53,715 bases of DNA, taken from assembly GCA_937965795.1 (NCBI GenBank), contig CALCMD010000093.1, positions 1-53,715 on the forward strand, read 5' to 3'. The DNA is from an uncultured Lachnospiraceae bacterium. Its GTDB lineage: Bacteria > Bacillota > Clostridia > Lachnospirales > Lachnospiraceae. A program made the translations under genes and the position numbers. The notes under the pieces were generated by a model. It was not told the origin of the DNA. It saw only the letters and a list, made by a program, of their open reading frames with translations, and made no database searches. Positions 18,417-26,646 of this stretch are shown here, piece after piece (the first letter of the stretch is position 1; each line of letters starts with the position of its first letter).

Positions 18417-18484
18417 AAGATATATCCTGGATGCAGGAAATCCTGCTCACAGCAGATCAGGTTTCCCGTCCCAAAACATATCTT
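18417..18484 (-). promoter_or_regulatory. Structured 5' leader of the purine operon
   Basis: In the leader transcribed toward the deaminase paralogue, a 7-bp stem (18417-18423 with 18478-18484) encloses three competing hairpins: GCAGG/CCTGC at 18433-18446, CTGCT/AGCAG at 18443-18455, and a longer GGAAA-CCTG/CAGG-TTTCC pairing over 18436-18466. These cannot all form at once, which is how switching RNAs look. It does not match the purine riboswitch consensus as I know it. A chance fold is possible. Confidence 0.35.
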
Positions 18485-18532
18485 AATAGAATTTTGATCG
18501 TATAAACGATATTCAATTTTTCTTAAATACAG

Positions 18533-18559
18533 CTTATACTTTTGCGTAAAAATTGTCAA
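18533..18559 (-). promoter_or_regulatory. Promoter for the purine operon
   Basis: On the minus strand a perfect TTGACA at 18554-18559 is followed after 15 bp by TATAAG (18533-18538), or after 17 bp by TAAGCT. This implies a leader of about 150 nt before the ATG at 18375. Confidence 0.55.
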
Positions 18560-18634
18560 GGAAAATTGGGACTTTTCACCATTTTTCCTCTTTGCGCATA
18601 ACCTATAGCAGAACTTTTTATAAGGGAGATTTCG

Positions 18635-18859
18635 ATGAGAGGAAAAAGTATTCTGTACTCCTGCGCATTCGCACTCACCGCACTTCTGGTGACCGGATGC
18701 CAGGGAGTCAAAAAGGACTCCAACGAACTGACAAAAGTAACACTCAATGAAGTGGCGCACTCCATTTTTTATGCCCCCCAGTATGTAGCGATTGAGGAAG
18801 GCTATTTTGAAGAAGCCGGCATTGATCTGAACCTTGTAACCGGATTTGGCGCTGTATAG
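18635..18859 (+). pseudogene. ABC transporter substrate-binding lipoprotein, N-terminal part (split gene)
   Basis: These 74 codons hold a complete lipoprotein signal peptide (lipobox VTGC, Cys22) and the first part of an NMT1/SsuA-type periplasmic-binding fold: VTLNEVAHSIFYAPQYVAIEEGYFEEAGIDL. An AGGGAG site precedes the ATG. Reading stops two codons after Phe-Gly-Ala (71-73), exactly where the family continues with ADK-TALxSGEADIG. That continuation is found at 32066-32872. Joined at the shared Phe-Gly-Ala codons the two parts give 337 residues, the normal length for the family. The gene is interrupted by site-specific integration and not by decay. No permease or ATPase gene adjoins it in this window. 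Confidence 0.93.
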
Positions 18860-18866
18860 AAAGTAC
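18833..18866 (+). other. attL: left junction of the integrated segment
   Basis: The SBP coding sequence runs up to the core ATTTGG at 18844-18849. From there the sequence is foreign to the gene and carries the P' arm TATAGAAAGTAC at 18855-18866, an inverted copy (11 of 12) of the arm at the right junction. The dyad centre computed from both arms falls between 18845 and 18846, so TT is the likely crossover dinucleotide. Confidence 0.85.
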
Positions 18867-18926
18867 AAATGCGCCGATACTTTTCTTTCACATCCATCCG
18901 GGCAGTCCTGTTTTCAGATCTCCTTC

Positions 18927-19562
18927 TTATGCCATTCCCCCCAGAATCCGCACGATGCTCTCATAAACAAACGCTTTCATGCGTTCCATATCCATATCCT
19001 CCGTGCAGTCCCCGCGCTCCAGATACATACAAAATCCCATGCACTGTGTCAAAAGGATATTGGTCATCAGAAATTCCGGTATCTCCTGTGCCAGTCCTTC
19101 CTTTTTCGCCTGAACGAACATATGCGACACGACCCGTTTTATCCGGTTTCCTTCTGTCAGCATGGCATGTTTCTTCCCGTCGCATTTATTTTCGGCACAC
19201 GCACCCAGCACATAGTAACACAGATACTGGAGAAGAACTCTTCTCTTAGAATAGTTCTTCTCAATATCATCCAGAACCGCATAAACCTGCTTCCGAAAGC
19301 TGTCCTGCTTTAGCGCCTCTTCCGTCATGCGGCAGATTCCTCTGTGAAGCTGATAGAAGATCGCTTTTCCAAGCAGCTCCTCCTTCGTACTGAAATACTC
19401 ATATGCCGTTCCCTTTCCGATTCCCGCCCTCTGTGTAATCTCGGAAATCTTCATGCGGTAAATATCCCGCCCCTCTTCGAGCAGTTCATTTACCGCCTCG
19501 TACATGGCCAGCACTTTCGGTGAGGAGAGCTGAAGAACACGCTCGATTCCTGCATCATCCAT
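18927..19562 (-). CDS. TetR/AcrR family transcriptional regulator
   Basis: A 211-residue repressor with an N-terminal helix-turn-helix (about 36-62: KISEITQRAGIGKGTAYEYFSTKEELL) and a helical ligand-binding domain rich in Cys and Met. Its ATG falls directly after the RND stop codon, so the two are one transcript and the regulator probably controls its own operon through the palindrome at 23649-23664. Its 3' end lies only about 60 bp from the attL arm, making it the leftmost gene of the segment. The inducer is unknown. Confidence 0.93.
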   Translation of the reverse strand: MDDAGIERVLQLSSPKVLAMYEAVNELLEEGRDIYRMKISEITQRAGIGKGTAYEYFSTKEELLGKAIFYQLHRGICRMTEEALKQDSFRKQVYAVLDDIEKNYSKRRVLLQYLCYYVLGACAENKCDGKKHAMLTEGNRIKRVVSHMFVQAKKEGLAQEIPEFLMTNILLTQCMGFCMYLERGDCTEDMDMERMKAFVYESIVRILGGMA

Positions 19563-19563
19563 T

Positions 19564-22500
19564 TTAAATCTCCTCCTCTGTGATATCCTTCTTTCTGTTC
19601 ACCAGATCATAAATACACGGAACGACCAGAAGCGTCAGCAGGGTTCCATAGAGCAGTCCGCCCACGGTTACAATTGCCATCGGCTGAACCATATCCGCTC
19701 CCATACCTACGCCGAGCGCCATCGTGCTCAGACCAAGAATCGTCGTCAGCGCAGTCATCAGAATCGGGCGCAGCCTCGTTCTTCCTGATTCGATGATGGC
19801 TTCCCTCTTTTCCATACCGCCCCGCCGGAGCTGATTGATATAATCCACCAGAACGATTCCATTGTTTACGATAATTCCAGAAAGCATGACAAATCCAATC
19901 ATGGCGATGATGCTCACCGGCCTGCCCGTCAGCCACAATCCCAGAAATCCGCCCGTAAAGGCCAGAGGAATTGTAAACATGATGATAAACGGCGAGAGCA
20001 GGGACTGGAACTGCGCCACCATAATAAGATAGATCAGAATAGCCGCCAGACCCAGCATCTTTAAAAGTTCCGTCATGGATTCCTGAATCCTCTCGTTTTC
20101 CCCGGACATCTCAAAGCTATAGCCTTTCGGAAGCTCAAGCTTGCCAAGCTTCTTTTCCACTTCTCCCGCTACCAGACCAATGTTGTGCCCGGCGTCTACC
20201 CCGGCAGTAACCGTGACATACCTCGTCTGCGCTTCCCGGTTGATGGAAGAAAATCCCTCGGAATCTTCAAATTTTACAAGCCTGTCAAGCGGTACATCCA
20301 CGGCATTTCCGTTCTTGTCTTTTCCCTCGATGGAAAGCTTCTTGATATCCGCCCTGGTCAGAGTGGTATCCTCCGCATTGACGATCATGACGGGATAATC
20401 TCTGGATTCCGTAGAAAGGGTGGTGGTACTCCTCGCCTCTGCCAGCTTTTCCTGTAAAAACCTGTAAATCTGGGCCGTCGTAAGCTGATATTCCATCGCC
20501 TGATCCTTATCCACGATCATACGCAGCTCCTGCGTCTTTTCCTCAATGCCGTCCGATACCTCCTGCGTACCTTCTACCTGCCCGACCAGCTCCGCCGCCT
20601 GCTCCGCCAGCGTCTTTAAGGTATCCAGATCTCTTCCTTTGATCTTAACCGAAATTCCGCTTCCGCCAAGTGCAGACATATCCATGCTGGAGGTTTCCAC
20701 ATCCAGGGCGCAATCCAGATCCTCCGTCCTTCTGACAATCTCCGCTGCCAGCTCCTGATTGTCAAGCTCCTTATCCTCTTTTAAAATGAGATACATGGAA
20801 ATCTGATTCTCATGACTGCCTCCCATCATCCCCATAACGCCTGACCCCTGCGACATAGCGCCAATTTCCGCCACATCCGGCATCTTAAGAAGCCTTTCGA
20901 TTACCTCATCGGATATCTTCGCCGCCTCCTCAAGCGTTGCCGTTTCCTCCGGCATCGTCAGGGTAAGGCTCATCTGCGTACTCTCCATCTCCGGCATAAA
21001 TTCCGTACCTTTTGAAACAGACAGTACCGCGCTGATCAGAAGAACCGCCACAGCGCCGAGCAAAGTAGGCGCACGATGCTTCAAAACAAACCCCAGCACC
21101 TTTGCATACCCGTTCTGCAAACCTTCAAATACACGGCCGCCCTTCTGCGCCGTTTTTTTCAAGAGTCCCGCTCCCATCATAGGAACTACCGTCAGCGCCA
21201 CCGCAAGGCTGGCCAGCAGCGAATAGGCAATGGTCAGTCCCATATCCACAAAAAGCTGCCTTGTAATCCCTTCCGTAAACACGATCGGAAGAAAGACGCA
21301 GACTGTCGTGAGCGTAGAGGCCGCAATCGCTCCCGCTACCTGGCGCGCTCCTTCCACAGCCGCTTTCTTCACCGGCATCCCCTGGCTCCGCAGACGATAA
21401 ATATTTTCAATCACCACGATCGAATTATCCACCAGCATACCAATGCCAAGCGCCAGACCCGACAGGGAAATAATATTTATATTGATTCCCGAAAAATACA
21501 TCAGAACAATCGCTGCCAGAATGCTGATCGGAATCGAACATGCAATCACGACCGTCGGACGTACGCTCTTTAAAAACAGAAGCAGAATCAAAACTGCCAG
21601 AACTGCTCCGGAAATCATATTTTGAAGAACGGAATTTACTACCATATCAATGTAAATTCCCTGATCCATCAGAACGATAAAATGGGCGTCCGCAGATCCT
21701 TCCTCCAGCTCGGCGAACTTCTTTTGAATCTTATCCGAGACTTCGCCTGTCGAATAACCGGACTGCTTCTGCATGGAAAACATCACGCCCGCATGGCCGT
21801 TCACCTTTGCGTAGACTTCAGAACGGTTATCCGTCACCACGACGTCCGCCACATCCGACAGATAGACAGGCTCTACGCCGTCCATATGTAAATCCAAGAG
21901 CATCAGATTTTCCAGCTCTTGTGTATCCGCAAGCTTATCTCCGACACGGACCAGATAATCGACCCCTTCCTCAGTCACATATCCTGCCGGCATGGTGAAA
22001 TTCTGTGCAGTCAGCATATTTTTAATCATGTCCCCGGTAAGAATTCCTTCCAGGTCTGCCTTTTCATATGCCGCGTCCTTCTGTCCGTCAAACTCGCTCC
22101 TGGCCGCATCAAGCTGGCTTTCTCCAGCGGCAATCTGCGCTTTTTGCGACGCGATTTCAATGGTCGCGCTGATTTTCTTCTGATTCAGCTCCGCGAGGGC
22201 TGCCGCCATAGACGTCTTCCCGGACGCAATCTGATTCTTTGCATCGGTAAGCTGCTTTTTCGCTTCCTGAAGCTGCGGCTTCCCTTCCTTCAACTGCTTT
22301 TTCCCGGCGGCAATCTGCTTCTTTCCGGATGCAATCGTCTTTTTTTGTTTGGGGATGTCATCAACTGCCGCCTGGAGCTGCGCTACCTGAGTCTCCAACT
22401 GGGTTTTCTGGGCAATCATTTCCGCTTTCTTGCTGTTAATCTTCTGCTGAATTCCGGCATAGCTTCCACTGGTGTCCACCCCCGCCGCCTTCAGAGGTTC

Positions 22501-23625
22501 CAGAACTGCGTCTAACTGCCCCTGTATCGCCGCAAGCTGCTGCTTTAATCCCGCCAGAATTTCCGCCGGCGTGTCCGGGTTCTGCTGTGCCTCCCCGATC
22601 TGTTTTTCCAGCTCTGCTTTCGCATCAAATGCAGAAGCCGCGCTTTCCATGCCTACCGCGGCATTCTCCAGCCCTTCAATACCTTTTTCTATGCCTGCCA
22701 GTCCCTCTTTCGCCGTCTTTAACTGTCCCGGCAGAGCGTCAAGCTTCTTCTCTCCTTCTTCCAGCTCTTTTTCTTTCTGTGCGAGCTCTTTTTCCGATTT
22801 TTCCATCTCGGCAAGCTTACTGTCCACATCCGCGATCTTCTGGTTTAATTCCGCTTCGCTGCTGATTAGCTGGCTCTGCCCGCTTGAAATCTGACTTTCG
22901 GCATTTGCGGTCTGCTCGGCAAGCTGTTTTTCTCCTTCCTCAAGCTGCGCTTTGCCATCCGCCAGCTCCTCCTCGGCATTTTTCATCTCACTCTCGGCAT
23001 CGGCAAATTTCCCGTCCAGGGCATCCTTTACCTTTCTGTTTGCCGCATCGATCTTATCCTGCCGGAGTATGACCTGAACCTCCTCCTCTACCAAACCGGA
23101 AGCAGATACCGATGCAACGCCTTCGATACTTTCCAGTTCCGGAAGCACCTGTGCATTCATATAATCCGTCAGCTCCGCCCCGTCCATATCGCCCGCTTCA
23201 AGCGCCGCTACCATGACTGGCAGCATATCCGGATTGAGCTTCATAATCACAGGGCTTCCCACACTGTCATCCCAGTTTCCCTTGATCTGATCCAGTCCCT
23301 CCCGCATCTCGATCGTGACGGCGTCCATGTTTGCAGTCTGTGCGAATTCCAAAATAACGGTAGATACATTCTCACTGGAAACTGAAGTGACATTTTCAAT
23401 GTTGCTGACCGTCGCCATCGCCTGCTCGATCGGTCTGGTAACCGTCGTCTCCACTTCCTCCGGACTTGCGCCCACATAAGTCGTATACACGATTGCATAA
23501 GGGAGCGTCATATCCGGTAAGAGATCCGTTTTCATTTTTGTAAAAGATACGAATCCCAATACCAGCACCAGAACAATCCCCACAACTACCGTATAAGGCC
23601 TTTTCACGCTGAATTTTGAAATCAT
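19564..23625 (-). CDS. RND efflux permease (HAE1-like) with large coiled-coil insert
   Basis: A proton-driven exporter of 1353 residues, some 300 longer than the usual 1030-1060. The N-terminal helix (MISKFSVKRPYTVVVG) and porter segment are followed by a long heptad-rich insert (about 190-540) full of Glu, Lys, Ala and Gln, then the first membrane bundle (LGIGMLVDNSIVVIENIYR), a second porter domain, and a second bundle ending LYGTLLTLLVVPCIYDL. No separate membrane-fusion protein is adjacent, so the insert may reach across the wall in its place; that is inference. The start at 23625 has AAAGGAG and lies downstream of the TetR operator. An open frame extends 25 codons across the operator and is unlikely to be translated. 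Confidence 0.9.
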   Translation of the reverse strand: MISKFSVKRPYTVVVGIVLVLVLGFVSFTKMKTDLLPDMTLPYAIVYTTYVGASPEEVETTVTRPIEQAMATVSNIENVTSVSSENVSTVILEFAQTANMDAVTIEMREGLDQIKGNWDDSVGSPVIMKLNPDMLPVMVAALEAGDMDGAELTDYMNAQVLPELESIEGVASVSASGLVEEEVQVILRQDKIDAANRKVKDALDGKFADAESEMKNAEEELADGKAQLEEGEKQLAEQTANAESQISSGQSQLISSEAELNQKIADVDSKLAEMEKSEKELAQKEKELEEGEKKLDALPGQLKTAKEGLAGIEKGIEGLENAAVGMESAASAFDAKAELEKQIGEAQQNPDTPAEILAGLKQQLAAIQGQLDAVLEPLKAAGVDTSGSYAGIQQKINSKKAEMIAQKTQLETQVAQLQAAVDDIPKQKKTIASGKKQIAAGKKQLKEGKPQLQEAKKQLTDAKNQIASGKTSMAAALAELNQKKISATIEIASQKAQIAAGESQLDAARSEFDGQKDAAYEKADLEGILTGDMIKNMLTAQNFTMPAGYVTEEGVDYLVRVGDKLADTQELENLMLLDLHMDGVEPVYLSDVADVVVTDNRSEVYAKVNGHAGVMFSMQKQSGYSTGEVSDKIQKKFAELEEGSADAHFIVLMDQGIYIDMVVNSVLQNMISGAVLAVLILLLFLKSVRPTVVIACSIPISILAAIVLMYFSGININIISLSGLALGIGMLVDNSIVVIENIYRLRSQGMPVKKAAVEGARQVAGAIAASTLTTVCVFLPIVFTEGITRQLFVDMGLTIAYSLLASLAVALTVVPMMGAGLLKKTAQKGGRVFEGLQNGYAKVLGFVLKHRAPTLLGAVAVLLISAVLSVSKGTEFMPEMESTQMSLTLTMPEETATLEEAAKISDEVIERLLKMPDVAEIGAMSQGSGVMGMMGGSHENQISMYLILKEDKELDNQELAAEIVRRTEDLDCALDVETSSMDMSALGGSGISVKIKGRDLDTLKTLAEQAAELVGQVEGTQEVSDGIEEKTQELRMIVDKDQAMEYQLTTAQIYRFLQEKLAEARSTTTLSTESRDYPVMIVNAEDTTLTRADIKKLSIEGKDKNGNAVDVPLDRLVKFEDSEGFSSINREAQTRYVTVTAGVDAGHNIGLVAGEVEKKLGKLELPKGYSFEMSGENERIQESMTELLKMLGLAAILIYLIMVAQFQSLLSPFIIMFTIPLAFTGGFLGLWLTGRPVSIIAMIGFVMLSGIIVNNGIVLVDYINQLRRGGMEKREAIIESGRTRLRPILMTALTTILGLSTMALGVGMGADMVQPMAIVTVGGLLYGTLLTLLVVPCIYDLVNRKKDITEEEI

Positions 23626-23648
23626 AAATTTCCATTTCTCCTTTCTGT

Positions 23649-23664
23649 CCGACCAGTCGGTCGG
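23649..23664. promoter_or_regulatory. TetR-type operator upstream of the RND gene
   Basis: CCGACC-agtc-GGTCGG is a perfect 6+6 inverted repeat with a 4-bp spacer, 24 bp before the RND start and 45 bp after the engB stop. Its form and position fit binding by the TetR protein encoded at the end of the same operon. Confidence 0.7.
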
Positions 23665-23709
23665 CCGATGCCAAAAATGAAAACTGTTTCCAGTTTTCAT
23701 TTTTCAGAA

Positions 23710-24303
23710 TTACTCTGACAGCTTCATAAAGCTCTCAATCACTTCCCAGATTTCTTCCCGTCCCTGTTTCGTCTCTGCGGAAAAGGGAATCACGATGGTT
23801 CCCGGACGCACCGCAAGACCTGTCCTGACCATCTTCACATGCTTTTGCACCTGACTGCGTTTGATCTTATCCAGCTTGGTAGCGATAAGAATCGGTTCAT
23901 AACCGTTATGCAGAATCCAGTCATACATCATCTTATCATTCACAGACGGCTCATGGCGGATATCAATCAGCAGAAAGACTGCTTTTAACTGCCCGGAACC
24001 ATGAAGATAACGCTCGATCAGCTTTCCCCACTTTTCCTTCTCCGCCTGTGATACCTTCGCATATCCGTAGCCCGGCAGGTCTACCAGATATACCTCGTCA
24101 TTCACATTGTAAAAATTAATTGTCTGCGTCTTTCCCGGCTGGGCGCTGGTGCGGGCCAGCGATTTCCGGTTCATCAGCGCATTGATCAGGGAAGATTTTC
24201 CCACATTGGACTTCCCTGCAAATGCAATCTCCACCTTATCGTTTTGGGGCAGCACACTGGTAATTCCGCAGACCGTCTCCAAAGCTACATTTTTTATAAT
24301 CAT
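23710..24303 (-). CDS. engB: Ribosome biogenesis GTPase YsxC/EngB
   Basis: A GTPase of about 197 residues needed for late assembly of the large ribosomal subunit; it is essential in Bacillus and E. coli. The G1 loop AGKSNVGKSS, switch region TSAQPGKTQTINFY, G3 DLPGYGYA, G4 ATKLDK and G5 FSAET are all present. I place the start at the ATG at 24303, 10 bp after the lon stop; a TTG nine codons upstream overlaps lon. It is last in the conserved order tig-clpP-clpX-lon-engB. All motifs are intact, so it should be functional. Confidence 0.95.
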   Translation of the reverse strand: MIIKNVALETVCGITSVLPQNDKVEIAFAGKSNVGKSSLINALMNRKSLARTSAQPGKTQTINFYNVNDEVYLVDLPGYGYAKVSQAEKEKWGKLIERYLHGSGQLKAVFLLIDIRHEPSVNDKMMYDWILHNGYEPILIATKLDKIKRSQVQKHVKMVRTGLAVRPGTIVIPFSAETKQGREEIWEVIESFMKLSE

Positions 24304-24313
24304 CTTTTTTACC

Positions 24314-26638
24314 TTATTTCCGCTTTCCAAGCGCCACCTGGAGAACCTCTTTCATACTCTCCACATAAACCAGCTCCATGCCTTTTTTGATCTCCTTTGC
24401 GATTTCCTCCACGTCCGCTCTGTTCTTTTCCGGAAGCAGTACCGTTCGAATGCCCGCATTTTTCGCCGCCAGAAGCTTTTCCTTCAAGCCTCCGATGGGC
24501 AGCACCCGTCCGCGCAAAGTAATCTCGCCCGTCATCGCTACATCCGCGCGCGCCTTCCGTGCGGCAGCCGCCGATACGATTGCTGTCGCCATCGTAATTC
24601 CCGCTGAGGGGCCGTCTTTTGGTACCGCCCCCTCCGGAATGTGGATATGAATGTCATGTTTCCGGAAAAAGTCAGCTTCAATTCCATACTCTTTACTGAC
24701 GGAGCGGATATAGCTGATTCCCGTCCTGGCTGATTCCTTCATCACATCTCCAAGCTGGCCGGTAAGCTGAATCTCTCCCTTTCCCGGCATGACATTAACC
24801 TCGATTTCCAGCGTATCTCCTCCCACACTCGTCCAGGCCAGCCCACGCACGACGCCTACCTCGTCCTCCTTATTGGCCAGGTTGACATGGTAGCGTTCCT
24901 TTCCGAGATACCTGCTTAAGTTACTCTCGGAAACTTTCAGCTCTTTCTTTCCATCCTCCAGAATCTCCCTTGCGGCCTTGCGGCAGATTTCACCAATCTT
25001 CCGCTCCAGAGAACGCACGCCCGCTTCCTTCGTGTAAGCGGCAATCGCTTTTCTCAAAGCGCCTCCCGTAATCGTGACGTCATAGGGAGCCAGGCCGTGC
25101 TTTTCCATCTGTTTTGGAATCAGATGCTCCTTTGCAATATGGAACTTTTCATTTTCCGTATAACTGGAAATTTCGATCAGCTCCATACGGTCCAGAAGCG
25201 GCCTCGGAATCGTTTGCACATCATTTGCCGTAGCGATAAACAGAACCTCCGACAGATCGATCGGAATCTCCACATAATTGTCACGGAATTTCACATTCTG
25301 CTCGGAATCCAGCACCTCTAAAAGCGCAGAAGAAGTATCGCCTTTATAATCGCTGCTGACTTTATCAATCTCATCCAGAAGCATCAGCGGATTTTTCACG
25401 CCTGCCGCCTTCATCCCATTTGCAATGCGCCCCGGCATGGCGCCGATATAGGTTCTTCTGTGTCCCCGGATTTCTGCCTCATCCCGTACACCGCCCAGGC
25501 TGATGCGGACATATTTTTTATTCATCGCTCTTGCGATGGACCTGGCAATGGAGGTCTTTCCTGTTCCGGGCGGCCCCACCAGACACAGAATCGGGCTTTC
25601 CCCTTTCCTGGTCAGCATCCGCACAGCCAGAAATTCCAGCACTCTCTCTTTCACCTGTTCCAGGCCATAGTGGTCAGCCTCCAGAATCTGTCTCGCTTCC
25701 TTCAGATTTTTATTATCCTTCGACGCCTTATCCCAGGGCAGCTCCAGCAGCGTCTCAATATAGCTGCGGCTTACCGCGCTCTCCGACACATTTCCCGCAA
25801 CGTTCTTAAAATGCTCAATTTCCTTAAGAATTTTCTCTTTCACAGACTTTGGCGCCTTTAAACGGTCCGCCATCTCCCGAAAGCGGTCCGCATCTGAAAG
25901 CAGCGTATCCTCGCCCAGCTCCTCACGTATGACCTTTAGCTGTTCACGAAGCATATATTCCTTCTGATTCCTGTCGATTCGCTCCCTGATCTTTTCCTGA
26001 AGCTCCGTCTTGATCTTCATGATCTCTACTTCATTGCCAAGAATCACGCAAAGCAGCTCATAACGCTCCGGCAGATGAACCGCCTCCAGAATTTTCTGCT
26101 TTTCTTCATAGTACAGCGGAAGATTGATCGCAATATCGTCCACCAGTCTTGAAAGCTTCCCGGTGTCCATCAACTGCGCTGTCAACTCCTTGCTTACCTT
26201 CGGGTTTGCCAGTGCGTATTGCCCATAGATCTCTTTCAGCGCGCGGAGCATCCCCTCCTCCTGATGCGGCTCGATGGCGTTTTCCATCTGCTCGTCGAGA
26301 ACTGCCACCTTCGCCTGAAGGTAGCCCTGCTCCCCGTCCATTTCAAGCAGCTCCGCTCTCGCCGTTCCTTCTACCAGAACGCGAATAATGTTCTGTGGAA
26401 GACGCATAAGCTGTTTGATCGTTACGACGGTTCCCACCCGGTATAAATCTTTTTCCTCTGGCTCTTCTGCTTCTGCGTCCCGCTGGGTAACTACGAAAAT
26501 CTCCTGATTTTCCAGCATTGCCTTTTCCACGGCTTTGATCGACTTCTCCCGGCTGATGTCAAAATGTACAATCATCGACGGAAGAATGGTCATTCCCCGC
26601 AGCGCCACCGCTGGCATTTCTTTCGTTAATTCCTTCAT
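24314..26638 (-). CDS. lon: ATP-dependent protease La
   Basis: A 774-residue cytoplasmic AAA+ serine protease that degrades misfolded and regulatory proteins. An N-terminal LAN domain (1-200) is followed by a coiled linker, the AAA+ domain with Walker A GPPGTGKT (355-362) and Walker B LMLLDEIDK, and the S16 protease domain with catalytic Ser678 (KDGPSAG) and Lys721 (GGLKEK). It lies 8 bp after clpX and 10 bp before engB in one operon. Nothing is truncated. Confidence 0.97.
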   Translation of the reverse strand: MKELTKEMPAVALRGMTILPSMIVHFDISREKSIKAVEKAMLENQEIFVVTQRDAEAEEPEEKDLYRVGTVVTIKQLMRLPQNIIRVLVEGTARAELLEMDGEQGYLQAKVAVLDEQMENAIEPHQEEGMLRALKEIYGQYALANPKVSKELTAQLMDTGKLSRLVDDIAINLPLYYEEKQKILEAVHLPERYELLCVILGNEVEIMKIKTELQEKIRERIDRNQKEYMLREQLKVIREELGEDTLLSDADRFREMADRLKAPKSVKEKILKEIEHFKNVAGNVSESAVSRSYIETLLELPWDKASKDNKNLKEARQILEADHYGLEQVKERVLEFLAVRMLTRKGESPILCLVGPPGTGKTSIARSIARAMNKKYVRISLGGVRDEAEIRGHRRTYIGAMPGRIANGMKAAGVKNPLMLLDEIDKVSSDYKGDTSSALLEVLDSEQNVKFRDNYVEIPIDLSEVLFIATANDVQTIPRPLLDRMELIEISSYTENEKFHIAKEHLIPKQMEKHGLAPYDVTITGGALRKAIAAYTKEAGVRSLERKIGEICRKAAREILEDGKKELKVSESNLSRYLGKERYHVNLANKEDEVGVVRGLAWTSVGGDTLEIEVNVMPGKGEIQLTGQLGDVMKESARTGISYIRSVSKEYGIEADFFRKHDIHIHIPEGAVPKDGPSAGITMATAIVSAAAARKARADVAMTGEITLRGRVLPIGGLKEKLLAAKNAGIRTVLLPEKNRADVEEIAKEIKKGMELVYVESMKEVLQVALGKRK

Positions 26639-26646
26639 TCCTTACC

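Noticed and set aside
18417..18484. TPP riboswitch, because ACCTGATCTG resembles the 3' part of the thi box
   Set aside because: The CTGAGA element and the matching second half of the aptamer are absent. The downstream genes are purine salvage genes.
22472..22894. Ser/Ala-rich plus-strand frame opposite the RND gene
   Set aside because: It is the complement of the repetitive coiled-coil coding region, with no start signal and biased composition.
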